Assembly: GCA_003255025.1 (NCBI GenBank)
Contig: QANY01008723.1
Coordinates: 620,001 to 684,000 of the forward strand
Length of the DNA stretch: 64,000 nucleotides
Reading direction: 5' to 3'
From: Datisca glomerata
Lineage: Eukaryota; Streptophyta; Magnoliopsida; Cucurbitales; Datiscaceae
The notes beneath the pieces are model-generated. The model saw only the letters and a list, made by a program, of their open reading frames with translations, searched no databases and was not told the DNA's origin. The translations under genes and the position numbers were made by a program. Within the stretch, counting starts at the first letter, position 1. Each line of letters begins with the position of its first letter. Positions 47,551 through 58,400 of this stretch are shown in pieces.

Positions 47551-50500
47551 CTAATGCTTCTTAAGCGGATTCATTTTGTCTCTGAGATAGTAAAGTTTGG
47601 CCCTTCTCACTTTCTTCTTGTCCAGAATCTTAATCTCCCTTATGTTTGGCGAATATCTGCCATTAAACAGACTTGCTTAGCTATATGTTTTACAGTATGA
47701 AAACAAATATCATCTTAAAACAATATAAATGGTCACTACAATAAACGTCAAGAATAAAACAACGAACCATAATGGGTTTGCTGGCCCCTCCCCTCGAAAA
47801 AGAAATTAATTGATATAATTGGTAATCCATCAGCCAAGTCGACAATCGAGTAACAATCAAAATTACCAGAGGTTCAACTACCTTCTCAAACTGGTGATTT
47901 TTTTATGATTATTGAATAGAAACTAAGGAAGTTATCTAATGGACAATTTAGCATGTTTCCATTTCTATTAGTTCTAAATCTTTCTTTTCTTTCCTAGCGT
48001 CATCCAACAACTCGGTTGTAGATAATAGAAGTCAGGTTGATCTCCCCTTTCGTGAAATTTGGTCCTCGAGATGTGTATTGTGTGGGACAAATGGAGAGAG
48101 TCTGGACCATTTCTTCATACATTGTTCTTTTGTTAATGTTTTGTGGTCTAAATGGAGATCTGAGCTTAACTTCAGTTGGGTTCCTCAGGAGCATGAGCAT
48201 GTAGAGGGGCTGTTGGGTGAGGTTCTCCAGCTGAAAATCCATAAGAAACTTAAAAATCTCTCGTGTTTTGGCGTGCATGCAATTTTTTTGGTACATTTGG
48301 CTAGAGAGGAACAGAAAAAAATTTTAAGAGTCCTTTGACGATGTTAATATTAGTCTGGGAGAAAATAAAATACAGTTTTTCATTTCTTTTTAGGCAGCCA
48401 ATACTAAGGCTTTTAAAGATGTTCCTTTATTTAGGCTCAGTTGTAATTAGATGGCCGCTTGTATAGACTACTTTAGGTTTTTGGTGTTCGATTAGGAATT
48501 CTTTTCCTCCAAGCCTACTTTGTACATTCTTTCTATTTTGTATATATATATATATAATATTTCTATTTCTTATAAAAAATGGAGGAGAAAGGGTTAGGTG
48601 GGTCACCACGAGGCAAGAGTAGGAGTTCTTCACGTATGAGAGTGTCCCCTATAAGGCATCTTTGCCAACATTTGGACAGCAAGGACAATACATTTACTTT
48701 CAGATTTGAAATAGAAAGGGTAATTTTGGTATTACAGATTAGTTAAACAGTGTTGGTTTAAAATTTCACTATTTTGAGTTTTTTCATCACTAAAACCTAA
48801 AATAAAGAGAGGTCTTAATCATTTTTTTAAACTAGAGGGTTATTAGAAGAATTTTCCCAATTAAATATATCGGATGTAAGAGGAATTTTGCTAATTAAAT
48901 AAACTATCGATAATGGTGAATTAGGTATTTTGAGGTTGAATGGCTTCTTACGACGAAGAGGCATTTGGTNTGGGGGGGGGGAGGGGGGGTTAGAGAAAGT
49001 CACACATCATCTTTTCAATTTTGACCGAAGTTCTACGAGGTAACCTGAAAAGTGAAAGGAAATATGTGGGAAGACTTGCCAAAACTGATTGGATGAGTGC
49101 CAGTCTCCCTCCCTTTGTTAAGAAACTCTTCCTCCACTTTGTCAATCTTTTATGAACCTTCTCAACCACTAGCTCCCAAAACGAATAACTAAAAGGATTG
49201 CCTCGTAGAGGCATGCCGAGATATTGCATCGGCAAGACAATCACAGTACAGCCCAAAGAGCAAGCTAAAGAGGCCACATAATCTTTTGTTCTCCCTATCC
49301 CAGCTATGGAGCACTTTCCCAAGTTATCCTTCAAGCCCGCTACTTTCTCCTCCATTTTTGCAATCCAAAGATCAAAACCTACTCTTTGTAGACTCATTTC
49401 AGAGACCTACACTCTCTGTTCTCACCTCAATTTCTCAAACCCTCATCAACTGACCCTTCAACCCAATATTTAAATGCCAAACCCTGCCTCATTCCTACCC
49501 CAAAGCTCAATTTAATGGACGAGGTAGTTGGAGAAATAAGAAAACAGAGCCATTTCCCCTATTTTTCTTAAAAGTTTTTTCTCCTTCGTTATGTTCAATT
49601 TTTTGAGTTTCTTCATAATTAATATATGTAAATACAGTAAATAAAAATGCAAATGATTTCTTCTACTGTTAATTTGCTTCTTTCTTCTTCTTCGCTGTTT
49701 AGTTTGGGAAATTAGAAGACTGAGGAAAATTGGATGGCCAGAGGACGAGATCAGAGGAGGAGGCTGATGGAGGAACGGGGAATCAGCCAATATTCTGTGT
49801 ATTTTTTTTCTTAGAGAGGAAGTCGAAGGAAGGTGGGTTGTAATTGTCCATCAGACCTCCGGGGAGTATGATTTATCTTTCGGGTTAAACATAGTTGGTT
49901 CGGATCAATTTATGTTTCAGGTTAAAACTGTTGGATCAGTCGATTATATAGCCACTCTTATCTTTTCACACATAAACTAAAACACTTTTTTTAACAAAAT
50001 ACACTTGTCATTTTTCAAACTAAAGATGTGTCCGTGCCATTAAAGCAAACTACAGGAGAGGTCAGATGAATTTTCCCTATTTTATTTCAATGGTTAGCAA
50101 AAAGACTTCATATAAAGAAAGTAACCAAACAAGAAAGACAGATGATGCATATCTTCTATATCATGTATCTCTGCCTGATGCTTTTTCATGCTTTGGCAAT
50201 CCTAAGTGTATTCCAACAACTGATTGTCTTTATCAAATATTTTTATCAGGAAGAAATTATCCATTCGACATTACCAAATACACCAGGCTATGAGTATGAG
50301 TCAGGACAACTCATCCAAGCCAATTGCTTTTCAACATTAGGTGGCAGGTTCAAGATGACCAAATGAAGGGTTTAGTTGGTTCATAGAGAAAAAGGATTGT
50401 CATATTACTTACAGTGGAAACAGAGACTCAACTCCAACACCAGCCACTAGCCTCCTAAGCCTAAACGTAGAGTTTAGTCCAGCATTACGTCTTGCTATCA

Positions 50501-51998
50501 CGATTCCTTTCAAAATGGAAACACGTCGCTTGTTTTCAGGTACTTCCTGTTCATTTCAAACAAACAAAAGTTGAACTAACCAACACAATGTGTCTCTATC
50601 TATGAATAATACTACAAAAGAAGTTTGTTATACCACTTTGAGTTGCACAATATAACCAGGCTTTATATCTGGTATTTCTCTCTGTGCCCTCACCTCCTGC
50701 ACAGCTTCTTTATCTAAAATCTGTAAATTGTATACGAAGAACTAGTTTAGTGAGGAAGAGAAAGTTCATTCATTTAACCAAACACTACAAACTGTTCCTG
50801 CACCTGCATTATGTGCTTGGCAGTCTTATCAAGCCTCTTAAATTTGATGCGCGGAGCTACGTCAGAGACAGATGGAGAATCTTGTGAAGCTGTTTCAATT
50901 GAACTTTCACTAGTTGCGATTCCCCTGCAGGAGAAAGAAGGTATCACTTCTGCCCTATGAAATAATTGTGGCGAAGGACTTCTAGGTGCTGTTGAGATTG
51001 ATGTCCCATGATGTTTAGATGAAATATTCTCCGTGTGTTGGCAGCAAATACTTGTCTGCTAAAAAAATTTGCGTTACCAAACAAGAAAAAAAACAGCAAA
51101 GTGTTCACATTGTAAACACCAGAAATTATTTTCTCAGAGAAGCATTGGAAAAATTACAATTTGAGGCAGAAATTTCTCTCAGCTATTCTTTTATCAGTAG
51201 AACAAAGGTACAGGTACGATTAACCCACTGATCGATGACTATGTCCTCTCAACCCATCATAATGAGGAAGAAGTAACACAGCATGCTAAGTTTCATAATA
51301 AAAATAAGAATTATATTTTGATTTGAACACTCTAGATGTAAGCTATTCTACGAATCCTATATAATTACAAAATAATAATAATAATAAATTATTTATCTAG
51401 TACTCTTTCTTACAAGTTATTTTATCCAATATTTGTCCCCGGATCATATGAATACAATGGAATGTGATGTAGTTAACAATCAACTATCAAAGTTTATCGT
51501 TAGTTCTACCAGAGTAACTAAATATTATCAAGAATGCCAATTTAGAAGAGAAAACTATTAAAGCATATGAAAAGTTAAAAGAAGGGAGCATCTTCTTTCT
51601 CCGTAAGAATCAGAGACCAGCTAAAGTTCATTTGAACTCACATTCTAACCAACCCGTCCTCTTTACATGAAACTAGCAAGTGACGGAAAAATACAAAACA
51701 AAAGCATGAAAAGAATGCTAGGAGAGCACAAGGAGAGTCAAAAGCACACCAATGCTGCAGGAGATCGACTACCATTCCTTGGGTAGGATCCCATCACCAA
51801 ACCCTTCAAGGACCCAGATGCTTGCCTAACAAGTTGGCCAACAGCAACACCGTCCAAACCAGAAGAAGTCGGGGCCGAGGAGCTACACCCAGCAGCGCCG
51901 CTCAGTTGGCTATTTCTTGTCAATTCCAAATGGGAAATGGTTAAAGTTCCAGGATTCTGCTTCCGGACCAGCTGAATACATCTGCGAAAAGATTGCAT
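47551..51998 (-). CDS. MRPL19: ribosomal protein bL19, organellar (mitochondrial-type), five exons
   Basis: Exons on the minus strand: 51750-51998, 50804-51058, 50634-50720, 50413-50546 and 47551-47656, total 831 bp, 276 residues. Each junction has GT...AG ends and the phases agree (0, 0, 0, 2). Acceptor choice at exon 2 could shift by 3 bp. bL19 is a large-subunit protein at the subunit interface. The presequence starts [15 protein letters not shown], basic and amphipathic-looking. The conserved core runs [18 protein letters not shown], then [15 protein letters not shown], then [20 protein letters not shown] and [10 protein letters not shown], ending [17 protein letters not shown]. The C-terminus resembles the plant mitochondrial rather than plastid paralogue (from memory). 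No stops or frameshifts, so probably functional. The last intron (2756 bp) holds LINE fragments. Confidence 0.93.
48000..48580 (+). mobile_element. LINE fragment: reverse-transcriptase zinc domain and 3' end
   Basis: The frame from about 48066 reads [20 protein letters not shown], the C-x2-C...H-x4-C zinc-binding domain at the C-terminus of plant LINE ORF2, then [14 protein letters not shown]. The sequence ends near 48578 at a (TA)n and short A-rich tail, typical of a LINE 3' end. It lies in intron 4 of bL19, opposite to the gene's direction. The 5' part is missing. Confidence 0.8.
48990..49397 (-). mobile_element. LINE fragment: reverse transcriptase C-terminal part
   Basis: Open for 135 codons on the minus strand. 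[40 protein letters not shown] and [17 protein letters not shown] are strongly conserved in plant LINE reverse transcriptases. It is cut off next to a G-run with an ambiguous base (48970-48988). Same strand as bL19 and opposite to the other LINE piece, so the two come from separate insertions or a rearrangement. Confidence 0.88.
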
Positions 51999-51999
51999 T

Positions 52000-52335
52000 T
52001 TCTTTTCCGAATATTAGAACTGCATCCAGCAAATCCAGTATGAAGAGCCAAGGTGGTCTTCTTCCGCGAACAAATAAAAAACACTCTGCGCGTAGAGCCC
52101 TAAACCAGGGACCGAGGGATAGATCAATAAAAGATGCATTGACAACATTACCCCTACTTGGATGAAGATCATGAAACTCAAGGCAAACACTTGTTATTTG
52201 AAAAAAAAAAAAAAAAAAAAAAAGCAAGCACTTGTTTGGGCCTAGACTTTCAGTTTCTGATCTAATGAAATTTGGAAAATGGAAGCGTTTAATAATTTTA
52301 GTAAGGTGTTTTAGTTTTTTAATCATTTTTCAATT
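52000..52335. promoter_or_regulatory. bL19 upstream region
   Basis: The region between the bL19 start codon and the edge of copia C is only about 340 bp, so any native promoter must be compact or overlap the retrotransposon. No clear TATA box was identified on the minus strand. It includes a run of 23 A at 52201-52223, flanked by CAAACACTTGTT and CAAGCACTTGTT. Confidence 0.4.
52201..52223. repeat. (A)23 tract with near-identical flanks
   Basis: Twenty-three consecutive A, preceded by CAAACACTTGTTATTTG and followed by CAAGCACTTGTT. The flanks match at 11 of 12 positions. Confidence 0.9.
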
Positions 52336-52544
52336 ATCTTTTCTCTCACTCATTTTTGTTCATCGCAAAAACCTCTCTACCCAGCTCTGTAATCTAACAG
52401 ACTATCGTTACCAATATTAGAAAGTTTTGTCTATTATTATATCAGAAGAATATTCTCTAGTTAGTTATTCTATAGCCATTATTAGCTTGCCCAGTAGGCA
52501 TACACATGTCCTTGACAGCTTATTGAAAACGACATAACTAATCA
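52336..52544 (-). repeat. copia C 3' LTR, truncated
   Basis: Aligns with 56950-57171: shared CATTTTTGTTCATCGCAAAA, TAATCTAACAGACTA and CATACACATGTCCTTGACAG. The half corresponding to 56701-56950 is absent. Bases 52545-52584 up to the purine-rich AAGGTGGAGA (minus strand) do not match the other LTR. Confidence 0.85.
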
Positions 52545-52684
52545 GTGGAGAGGCCAGCTTAGTTGCTGAGTCATATGGTCTACAAAGTCTCCACCTTGAC
52601 ACAGCAAACAACCTTACATTTAAACATACCAGTAGTTCAGCTCTCTACAACATCATAATTCATCATGCGCCTTTAAAGTCTGTG

Positions 52685-52768
52685 ACTTGTATCAAGTCCA
52701 GACACTTCTTGAACTTGTATCAAGTCCAGACACTTCTTGAACTTGTATCAAGTCCAGACACTTCTTGA
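52685..52768. repeat. 28-bp unit in three perfect tandem copies
   Basis: ACTTGTATCAAGTCCAGACA plus CTTCTTGA repeats at 52685, 52713 and 52741. It falls at the C-terminal end of the copia C pol frame. 28 is not a multiple of three, so each copy shifts the frame. Confidence 0.95.
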
Positions 52769-53503
52769 ACTTGACACAAGTCACTAGTTTAGTAACCATA
52801 TCAGCAGAATTGTTATCATTATGTATCTTAACCACCTCAATCTTCCCACTAGAAATAATTTCTCTTACAAAGTGCAATATGATGTTTATGTGCTTGGTTC
52901 TTTCATGGTACATCTGATTCTTTGTTAGGTGAATAGTACTCTAGTTATCCCAACACACTTTCACTCCATGTTGCTTTACTCCAAGCTCATTAACCAGCCT
53001 TTAATGCTTCCTTAACAACCTCATATAGAGCTATATATTCAGCTTTCGTAGTTGATAAAGCTACTACTAGTTGTAAATTTGCTTTACAACTAACTGTACA
53101 ACCAAATAGCTAGAAAATGAAACCTGTCAAAGACCTTCTTCTATCCAAATCTCATGCATAATCTGAATCAACAAAACCAACCAGATCCCCAACTTCTAAT
53201 TCTGAGTTGTCATACAACAAACCATGAAAATATGTAACTCTCAAATATCTGAATACTCATTCCACTGCTTTCCAGTGACCTTGTCCTGGTTTGGACATAA
53301 ATATATTTAGCAAACTAGCTGCATAAGTCAAATCAGGTCTGGTGCAAACCATAGAATACATTAAACTTCCCACAACACTTGAATAAGGCACCTTACACAT
53401 TTCTCTCTTTTCTTACTCAGTAGAAGGTGAAAGTGATGTAGACAGTTTAAAATGTGCTGCCAAAGCTACTGAACAGGTTTTGCATTCTCCATATTAAACT
53501 TCT
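52692..53503 (-). pseudogene. copia C RNase H
   Basis: YHERTKHINIILHFVREII and ADMVTKLV match the RNase H end of copia pol, with the usual PLTK-like box altered. Upstream pieces to 53500 are readable only in shifted frames. Confidence 0.8.
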
Positions 53504-54150
53504 TCAGAATTCTAGCAACGTAGTTACCTTGGGATATAAACAATAGTTTTTTTTCCTATCCCTTGTGATCTCCATTCCTAATATTTTCTTAGTTGCTCCT
53601 AAATCCTTCATCTCAAAGGCAAAATTCAATTGCTTCTTAAGCTTATGTATTTCAGTTATATCAATGGATGCAATAAGCATGTCATACATATAACAACAAG
53701 AAATTCTTGTTCTACTGTCTTTCCATTTATAATAAACAAAACTATCACATAAACTTCTATGAAAGTTGCTATTAATCATGAACTTATTAAACTTGAGGTA
53801 CCACTGTCTTGGAGACTGTTTCAAACCATAGAGAGATTTGTTGAGTAAATAAACTTGTTGCCCTTCACCTCTATGTATGAAACCTTCTGGTTGAGACATG
53901 CAAATCTTTTCTTCAAAATTTCTATGAAGATATGTTGTCTTAACATCTAGTTGCTTAAGATTCAAGTCATAGTGAACAACTAATGCTAAAAGTACTCTGA
54001 TAGAAGTGTGCTTAACCACTGGAGAGTAAATCTCATTGTAGCAATTCCCTCTCTCTGAGTGAAGCCCTTTGCAACCAACCTAGCTTTGAAAATAGGTTGT
54101 CTTGGGTTTAGGATGTTCTCTTTCCTCTTGAATACCCACTTACAGCCCGC
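53504..54150 (-). pseudogene. copia C reverse transcriptase
   Basis: The N-terminal AGCKWVFKRKENI near 54130 is out of frame with the main piece (53504-54019), which carries LKQLDVKTTYLHRNFEEKI, LLNKSLYGLKQSPRQWYLKF and FEMKDLG. The active-site box reads YMYD at 53681-53692 instead of YVDD: the first catalytic aspartate has become tyrosine, so the enzyme would be dead even if expressed. Confidence 0.88.
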
Positions 54151-54592
54151 TATCTTTTACTTGCGTGGTTTACCAGTCCAGGCCTGGTTCTTGTCCAGAG
54201 ACCTTAGTTCTCCCTTCATTGCCTCTAGCCAGCTCTTTCCATGTTTCCAGATACAACTTCTTTGTAGTTTTTAGGTTCTGAGTCATCTATTTCTGAAGCA
54301 ATTGATAGAGTAAATGAGATTAGATCAGCATATCCAAATTTGTTTGGTGCTTTATGCTCCCTCTTGCTCTATCTCTAATAAGTTGATAGTTTATGAGTTT
54401 AGGTTGATCCTCAAGTTCTTCTTCAAAATTAGAGTTTTCTTCAGTTTGTTGTATAATAGATTGAGTTGGATTAGATTCTTCCTTGCTCTAGACTCCACCT
54501 CAATCTCAGTTTGTCACTTGATTGCTATAAAGTGACATCTGATGACTCAGACTCCTTCATGAACATTTTTAGTCTCCTCGAATACTACATCT
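54151..54592 (-). pseudogene. copia C integrase-reverse transcriptase linker
   Basis: Variable, serine- and glutamate-rich linker in broken frames between the integrase and polymerase pieces; no conserved motif. Confidence 0.5.
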
Positions 54593-55249
54593 CTACTTAT
54601 GAAAGTTTTTGAAACACTTACATCTTGATACCACAAACTTATATCCTTTAACTTCATAAGGATAGCCTAGAAATATACATTTTCTAGCTCTTGCTTCTAG
54701 CTTATCCTCTCTGATGTGTGCATAAGCCACACATCCAAATACTCTTAAGTGATCATACTGTGGGGCATGCCCACTCCATATTTCTTCTGGTGTCTTGAAA
54801 CCGATTGCAGTAGATGGACTTCTATTCACTAAATAGGTTGTTATATCCATTCCCTCTCCCCAAAATTTCTTTATGAGATTAGCACTTGACAGCATGCACT
54901 TGACTCTTTCTAGAAAGGTCCTATTCATTCTTTCAGCTAGACCATTTTGCTTAGGAGTATTTGTTACTGCTTTGTGTCTTACTATTCCCTGCTCTTTGCA
55001 AAAAATTTGAAATTCATTGCTACAATACTCAAGTCCATTATCAATTCTAAGTTTTCTAACTTTCTTACCTGTCTGAAGTTCAACCATCTTTTTCCAAACA
55101 TTGAACTTCTCTAAGGCTTCATCTTTGGTCTTTAGAATGTACAACAATACCTTCCTTGAGTAGTCATAAATAAAGGTGATGTAGTACTTTCCACCACCAA
55201 AAGTTTCTGTCCTTGATGGCCCTCAAAGATCAGATTAGCAAGTTTTGCC
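54593..55249 (-). pseudogene. copia C integrase
   Basis: LRIDNGLEYCSNEFQIFCKE and TPKQNGLAERMNRTFLERVK supply the second Asp and the Glu of the DDE core. IKKFWGEGMDITTYLVNRSP and YDHLRVFGCVAYAHIRED complete the C-terminal half. The start of the core, before 55147, is in a shifted frame. Confidence 0.88.
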
Positions 55250-56287
55250 TTACATATAATGTTTATAAAATTCAAGCTTGTCTAGCTTATCACCACACAA
55301 CAATCCCTGTTTTTCAAGTTCATTCAACCCTCTTCCTAAAACATGTGCTAATCTAAGATGCCATAATTTTGACTTTTCAGGTCTAGTGATAGATGTTGTT
55401 ACCGCCACCCCAATCATTGTGCTACCTAGCAGAGTATACATACCATTTTCTCTAATACCCTTCATTATAACTAGAGAACCTTTCATGATCTTAAGAACTT
55501 CACCTTCTGCCTTATAAGAGTAACCTAGTTCATCAGATACCCCGAGTAAGATGGGGTTCCTCTTTAGCTCGGGTACATATCTCTCATTTGGTAAGAGTCT
55601 CTCAGTGCCATCATGAGTTTTAATTATGATTGTACAAATCTCTTCCACCTTACATGGTTTATTGTTCCCTAGCAGTGCCTGACTACCATCAATGGCTTTA
55701 TAATTCTCAAACCAGCCTTGATTAGGTGTCAAGTGAAAAGAGTAACCAGAATCTAGAATCCATTGTTTGCTTGAGTTCTTGGTAGCAACAACTAACACAT
55801 CTGCACTCCCATAGCCTTCTTCAACAATTGCTGCATCACCTCTATCAACTTCATTTTCTTTATTCTTCTGCTTTCTCTTTGGACAAAGTCTCTTAATGTG
55901 AGCCTCTTCATTACAATGATAGCACTTTATCTTATGCCCTGTTCTAGATTTAGATCTTGACTTCCCTCTATGTCTTTGTTCCTTTTTGTTTGTTCTTCCC
56001 CTAACTAATAAGTTGTCACCAGATTGATCATTTTGTTCACATTTCCTTTGAAAGTCCTTTGAGTTCAGTGCTCCAATTACATCATCCAGCGGGAGTGTTT
56101 CACTATTGTGTTTCAATATGTCTACAAAGTTGTCATAAGATTTGAGAAGGGAATGAAGCAACACTAAAGCCTTGTCTTCATCTTCACACTCTACCTGTAT
56201 GCTTTCTAGACACAACTTATTGAATTCGTCAAATATGTTCTTGCAAATTCTTCCCTTCAGACATCTTAAGTGTAAAGAATCTGCCAT
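55250..56287 (-). pseudogene. copia C gag C-terminus, protease and GAG-pre-integrase
   Basis: 345 open codons. Near residue 120, CYHCNEEAHIKRLC is the zinc knuckle. QWILDSGYSFHLTPNQGWF is the protease active site, with Tyr in place of the usual Ala after DSG. LWHLRLAHVLGRGLNELEKQ begins the GAG-pre-integrase domain. Confidence 0.88.
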
Positions 56288-56660
56288 TTAGATATAGTCT
56301 ACTAGATAGAGACTTAGTCATATACAAACTTTCGAGTTTTAACCATAACTTTACAACAGACTTCATCTTAGCCACCTCTTTCAAAACCTTGTCACTGAGA
56401 CTGAGAATCTGGGTGTTGTATGCCATTTTCATGATGCCCTTTTTCTTCTCTTCTGTGTTGGTCGAAGGCATTTTGCTCTCTCTTTCCAGAGCTTCATCTA
56501 GTCCTAGATTGCCTAGAAGAGCCAACATCTTCATTTTTCACACAACAAAGTTATTGGAACCATCAAATCTCTTAACCTCTTGCTTGGTAATTGAAGTTGC
56601 CATTTCTGTAATTCTATCAAACACTTTGGAAACTTGTCTCATTGATAACTCATATTTTCA
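56229..56660 (-). pseudogene. copia C gag N-terminus
   Basis: MKMLALLGNLGLDEALE, then ILSLSDKVLKEVAKMKSVV and KLWLKLESLYMTKSLSSRLY are the conserved gag helices of this lineage. The frame overlaps but is shifted from the following piece. The extreme N-terminus lies at about 56540-56660 in another frame. Confidence 0.85.
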
Positions 56661-56685
56661 TAGTGAGGAAAGAACTGAACCCCGA

Positions 56686-56697
56686 TCTCTGGTACCA
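56686..56697 (-). other. copia C primer binding site (tRNA-iMet)
   Basis: Minus strand TGGTACCAGAGA is three bases from the 5' LTR end and matches the initiator tRNA-Met type site TGGTATCAGAGC at 10 of 12 positions. Confidence 0.8.
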
Positions 56698-56700
56698 ATT

Positions 56701-57171
56701 TGTTATGAATAAACCAGTACAACTAGCTCTAAACAAGTAGCTACTCAGATAATTCATAAACAAACCAATGGTACAGTAAAACCAAAGAACAAATGAGGAA
56801 TAAGAGTAAGGAAGAAAAAGAAGACATACCGAATGTATCCTGGTTCATCTTGTCAAATCGATAAGCCTACATCCAGCAGCCATCCGAGAGCAATCTACTA
56901 TATTCAGTAATGTTACAATGAGAATAAAAGGATTAAAGAGAGACACCTTATTCAGCTCTCTCCTCTCTCATTCATTTTTGTTCATCGCAAAAACCTCTCC
57001 TACCTCAACCTTGTAATCTAACAGACTAATCATTACCAATAACATAAAGTTTTATCTTTAATTACTACATCAAAAGAATATTCCCTAGTTACTTATTCTA
57101 TAGCCACTCTTAGCTTGCCCCGTGGACATACACATGTCCTTGACAGCTCATTGAAAATAGCATAACTAACA
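56701..57171 (-). repeat. copia C 5' LTR
   Basis: Starts TGTTATGAATAAACC and ends CATAACTAACA on the plus strand, with inverted tips TGTTA/TAACA. 471 bp long. Confidence 0.88.
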
Positions 57172-58233
57172 AGTATTGTTGCCCTGTGAAAATAGCATAA
57201 CCATATTGTTGCAGATTTTTGGCATTCTATCTTGCATAACACCATCAAACTTAATTTTGTAAACAAGTACATCAAATTAAATAAATTTTACCTAGAATAC
57301 ACAAGGACATTGTATTGATGCCTCGCAAAAATCAACAATGTTTTGGAGACCTTCTTGCTCTTTTCCTCAATTATTTCGAGATCGTCATGTTAGTCTCATC
57401 GTTCATCAATAACTTTTTGTTCTTCTGAATATTTTTTAGAGACTTTGTAGATGCAAGGGTGACGTGGGTGAGTGCGAGAGTGGTATAGTCCTTAGCAAAT
57501 AACCGGAGTAACGCCTGAGAACGTTGGAGATGATGCTGGGAGATGAAGGGTGAACACTACAAACATTCAAAGATGGTGACAAAATGCTCTCAAAGGAAAA
57601 TGGTGCTTTCTCACTCTAAGGAAAGGAGAGAAATGGGATTCTCTCTCGGACAAGACGTATTCTCTAAGATTTTCTCCTCTCGAAAATGAAGGAGAGACCC
57701 TCCTTTTATAGGTGATAAAAAGGGGATCATTGTAACTAATCATTTTATTAGTTACAAGCTTACATATCCTTTCAAAGAGATCAACTATTTAATCACATTG
57801 AGGTGGACAAAAGTGTGATCTCACATGTGCCAATCGGAGGATGCCACATTGGTCTTACAGAGTGACCATGATCTAGGGGGAATACACCTAGCTGATGGGG
57901 CTTAAGGGCAGTATCCACCCAAAACCTCATTTCAAAGAGATCTCGTAAGACTAAGCCCCCTCCCTAAGGTGGGAGGGTAGCACATATTTTTAAGTTCAAA
58001 GTGGTCATATTTGAAGAGGTATGTCCTTCTAATACGATGTAGTCTCGCCCCTAATCCTATCAGTCCACAGCCTCCTAAGCGTTCCCAGACAGTCATACGT
58101 CCACTCAAGTTTTTGTCACTTGACTTAGTGATTTATGAAGTGATAACACGTTGTAATAGCATAACAATACGTCTTGTCTGAAGTGCGTTATTGTTGTCTT
58201 CAAGTTGTATTACGAAGGTGATTCAGGCATCTC
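57172..58233. other. unassigned repeat-like DNA, no gene
   Basis: Includes a purine-rich tract and CCTTTTATAGG near 57690-57705 that resembles an LTR or promoter TATA region. No partner repeat or coding frame was found. Confidence 0.35.
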
Positions 58234-58340
58234 CATGGTACACCCATTGGGGCGGCACCTCATGGTACACCCATGAGGCAGCACCTCATGGTATTACCAT
58301 GGGGACGACACCCCATGGGTACCTGAGGGGCGGCACCCAC
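58234..58340. repeat. 27-bp minisatellite (CATGGTACACCCAT type)
   Basis: Four diverged units begin CATGGTACACCCATTGGGG, CATGGTACACCCATGAGG, CATGGTATTACCATGGGG and CATGGGTACC at 58234, 58261, 58287 and 58314. Each includes GGCAGCACC or similar. Individual units are themselves partly palindromic. A weaker copy follows to about 58400. Confidence 0.85.
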
Positions 58341-58400
58341 AAGTGCTACCTCATAGGTGAAATCTCAAGGGGTGCACCTCGGGGGCAACACCCCATGATG

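Larger units (their letters stand above)
52336..57171 (-). mobile_element. Ty1/copia retrotransposon C (Tork-like), 3' truncated
   Basis: A complete 5' LTR (56701-57171), primer binding site, gag, protease, integrase, reverse transcriptase and RNase H lie in order on the minus strand. The 3' LTR is only partly present. Block wording in gag (LWLKLESLYMTKSLSSRLYL) resembles the Tork lineage, from memory. Frames are broken and the polymerase active site is altered, so it is inactive. Its truncated end lies close to the bL19 gene. Confidence 0.9.

Noticed and set aside
50066..50366. Overlapping plus-strand frames in bL19 intron 4
   Set aside because: No recognisable product, opposite to the gene, within an intron.
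51910..52326. 138-codon minus-strand frame overlapping the bL19 first exon
   Set aside because: Different frame from the bL19 start; it runs through the poly-A tract and upstream DNA with no known motif.
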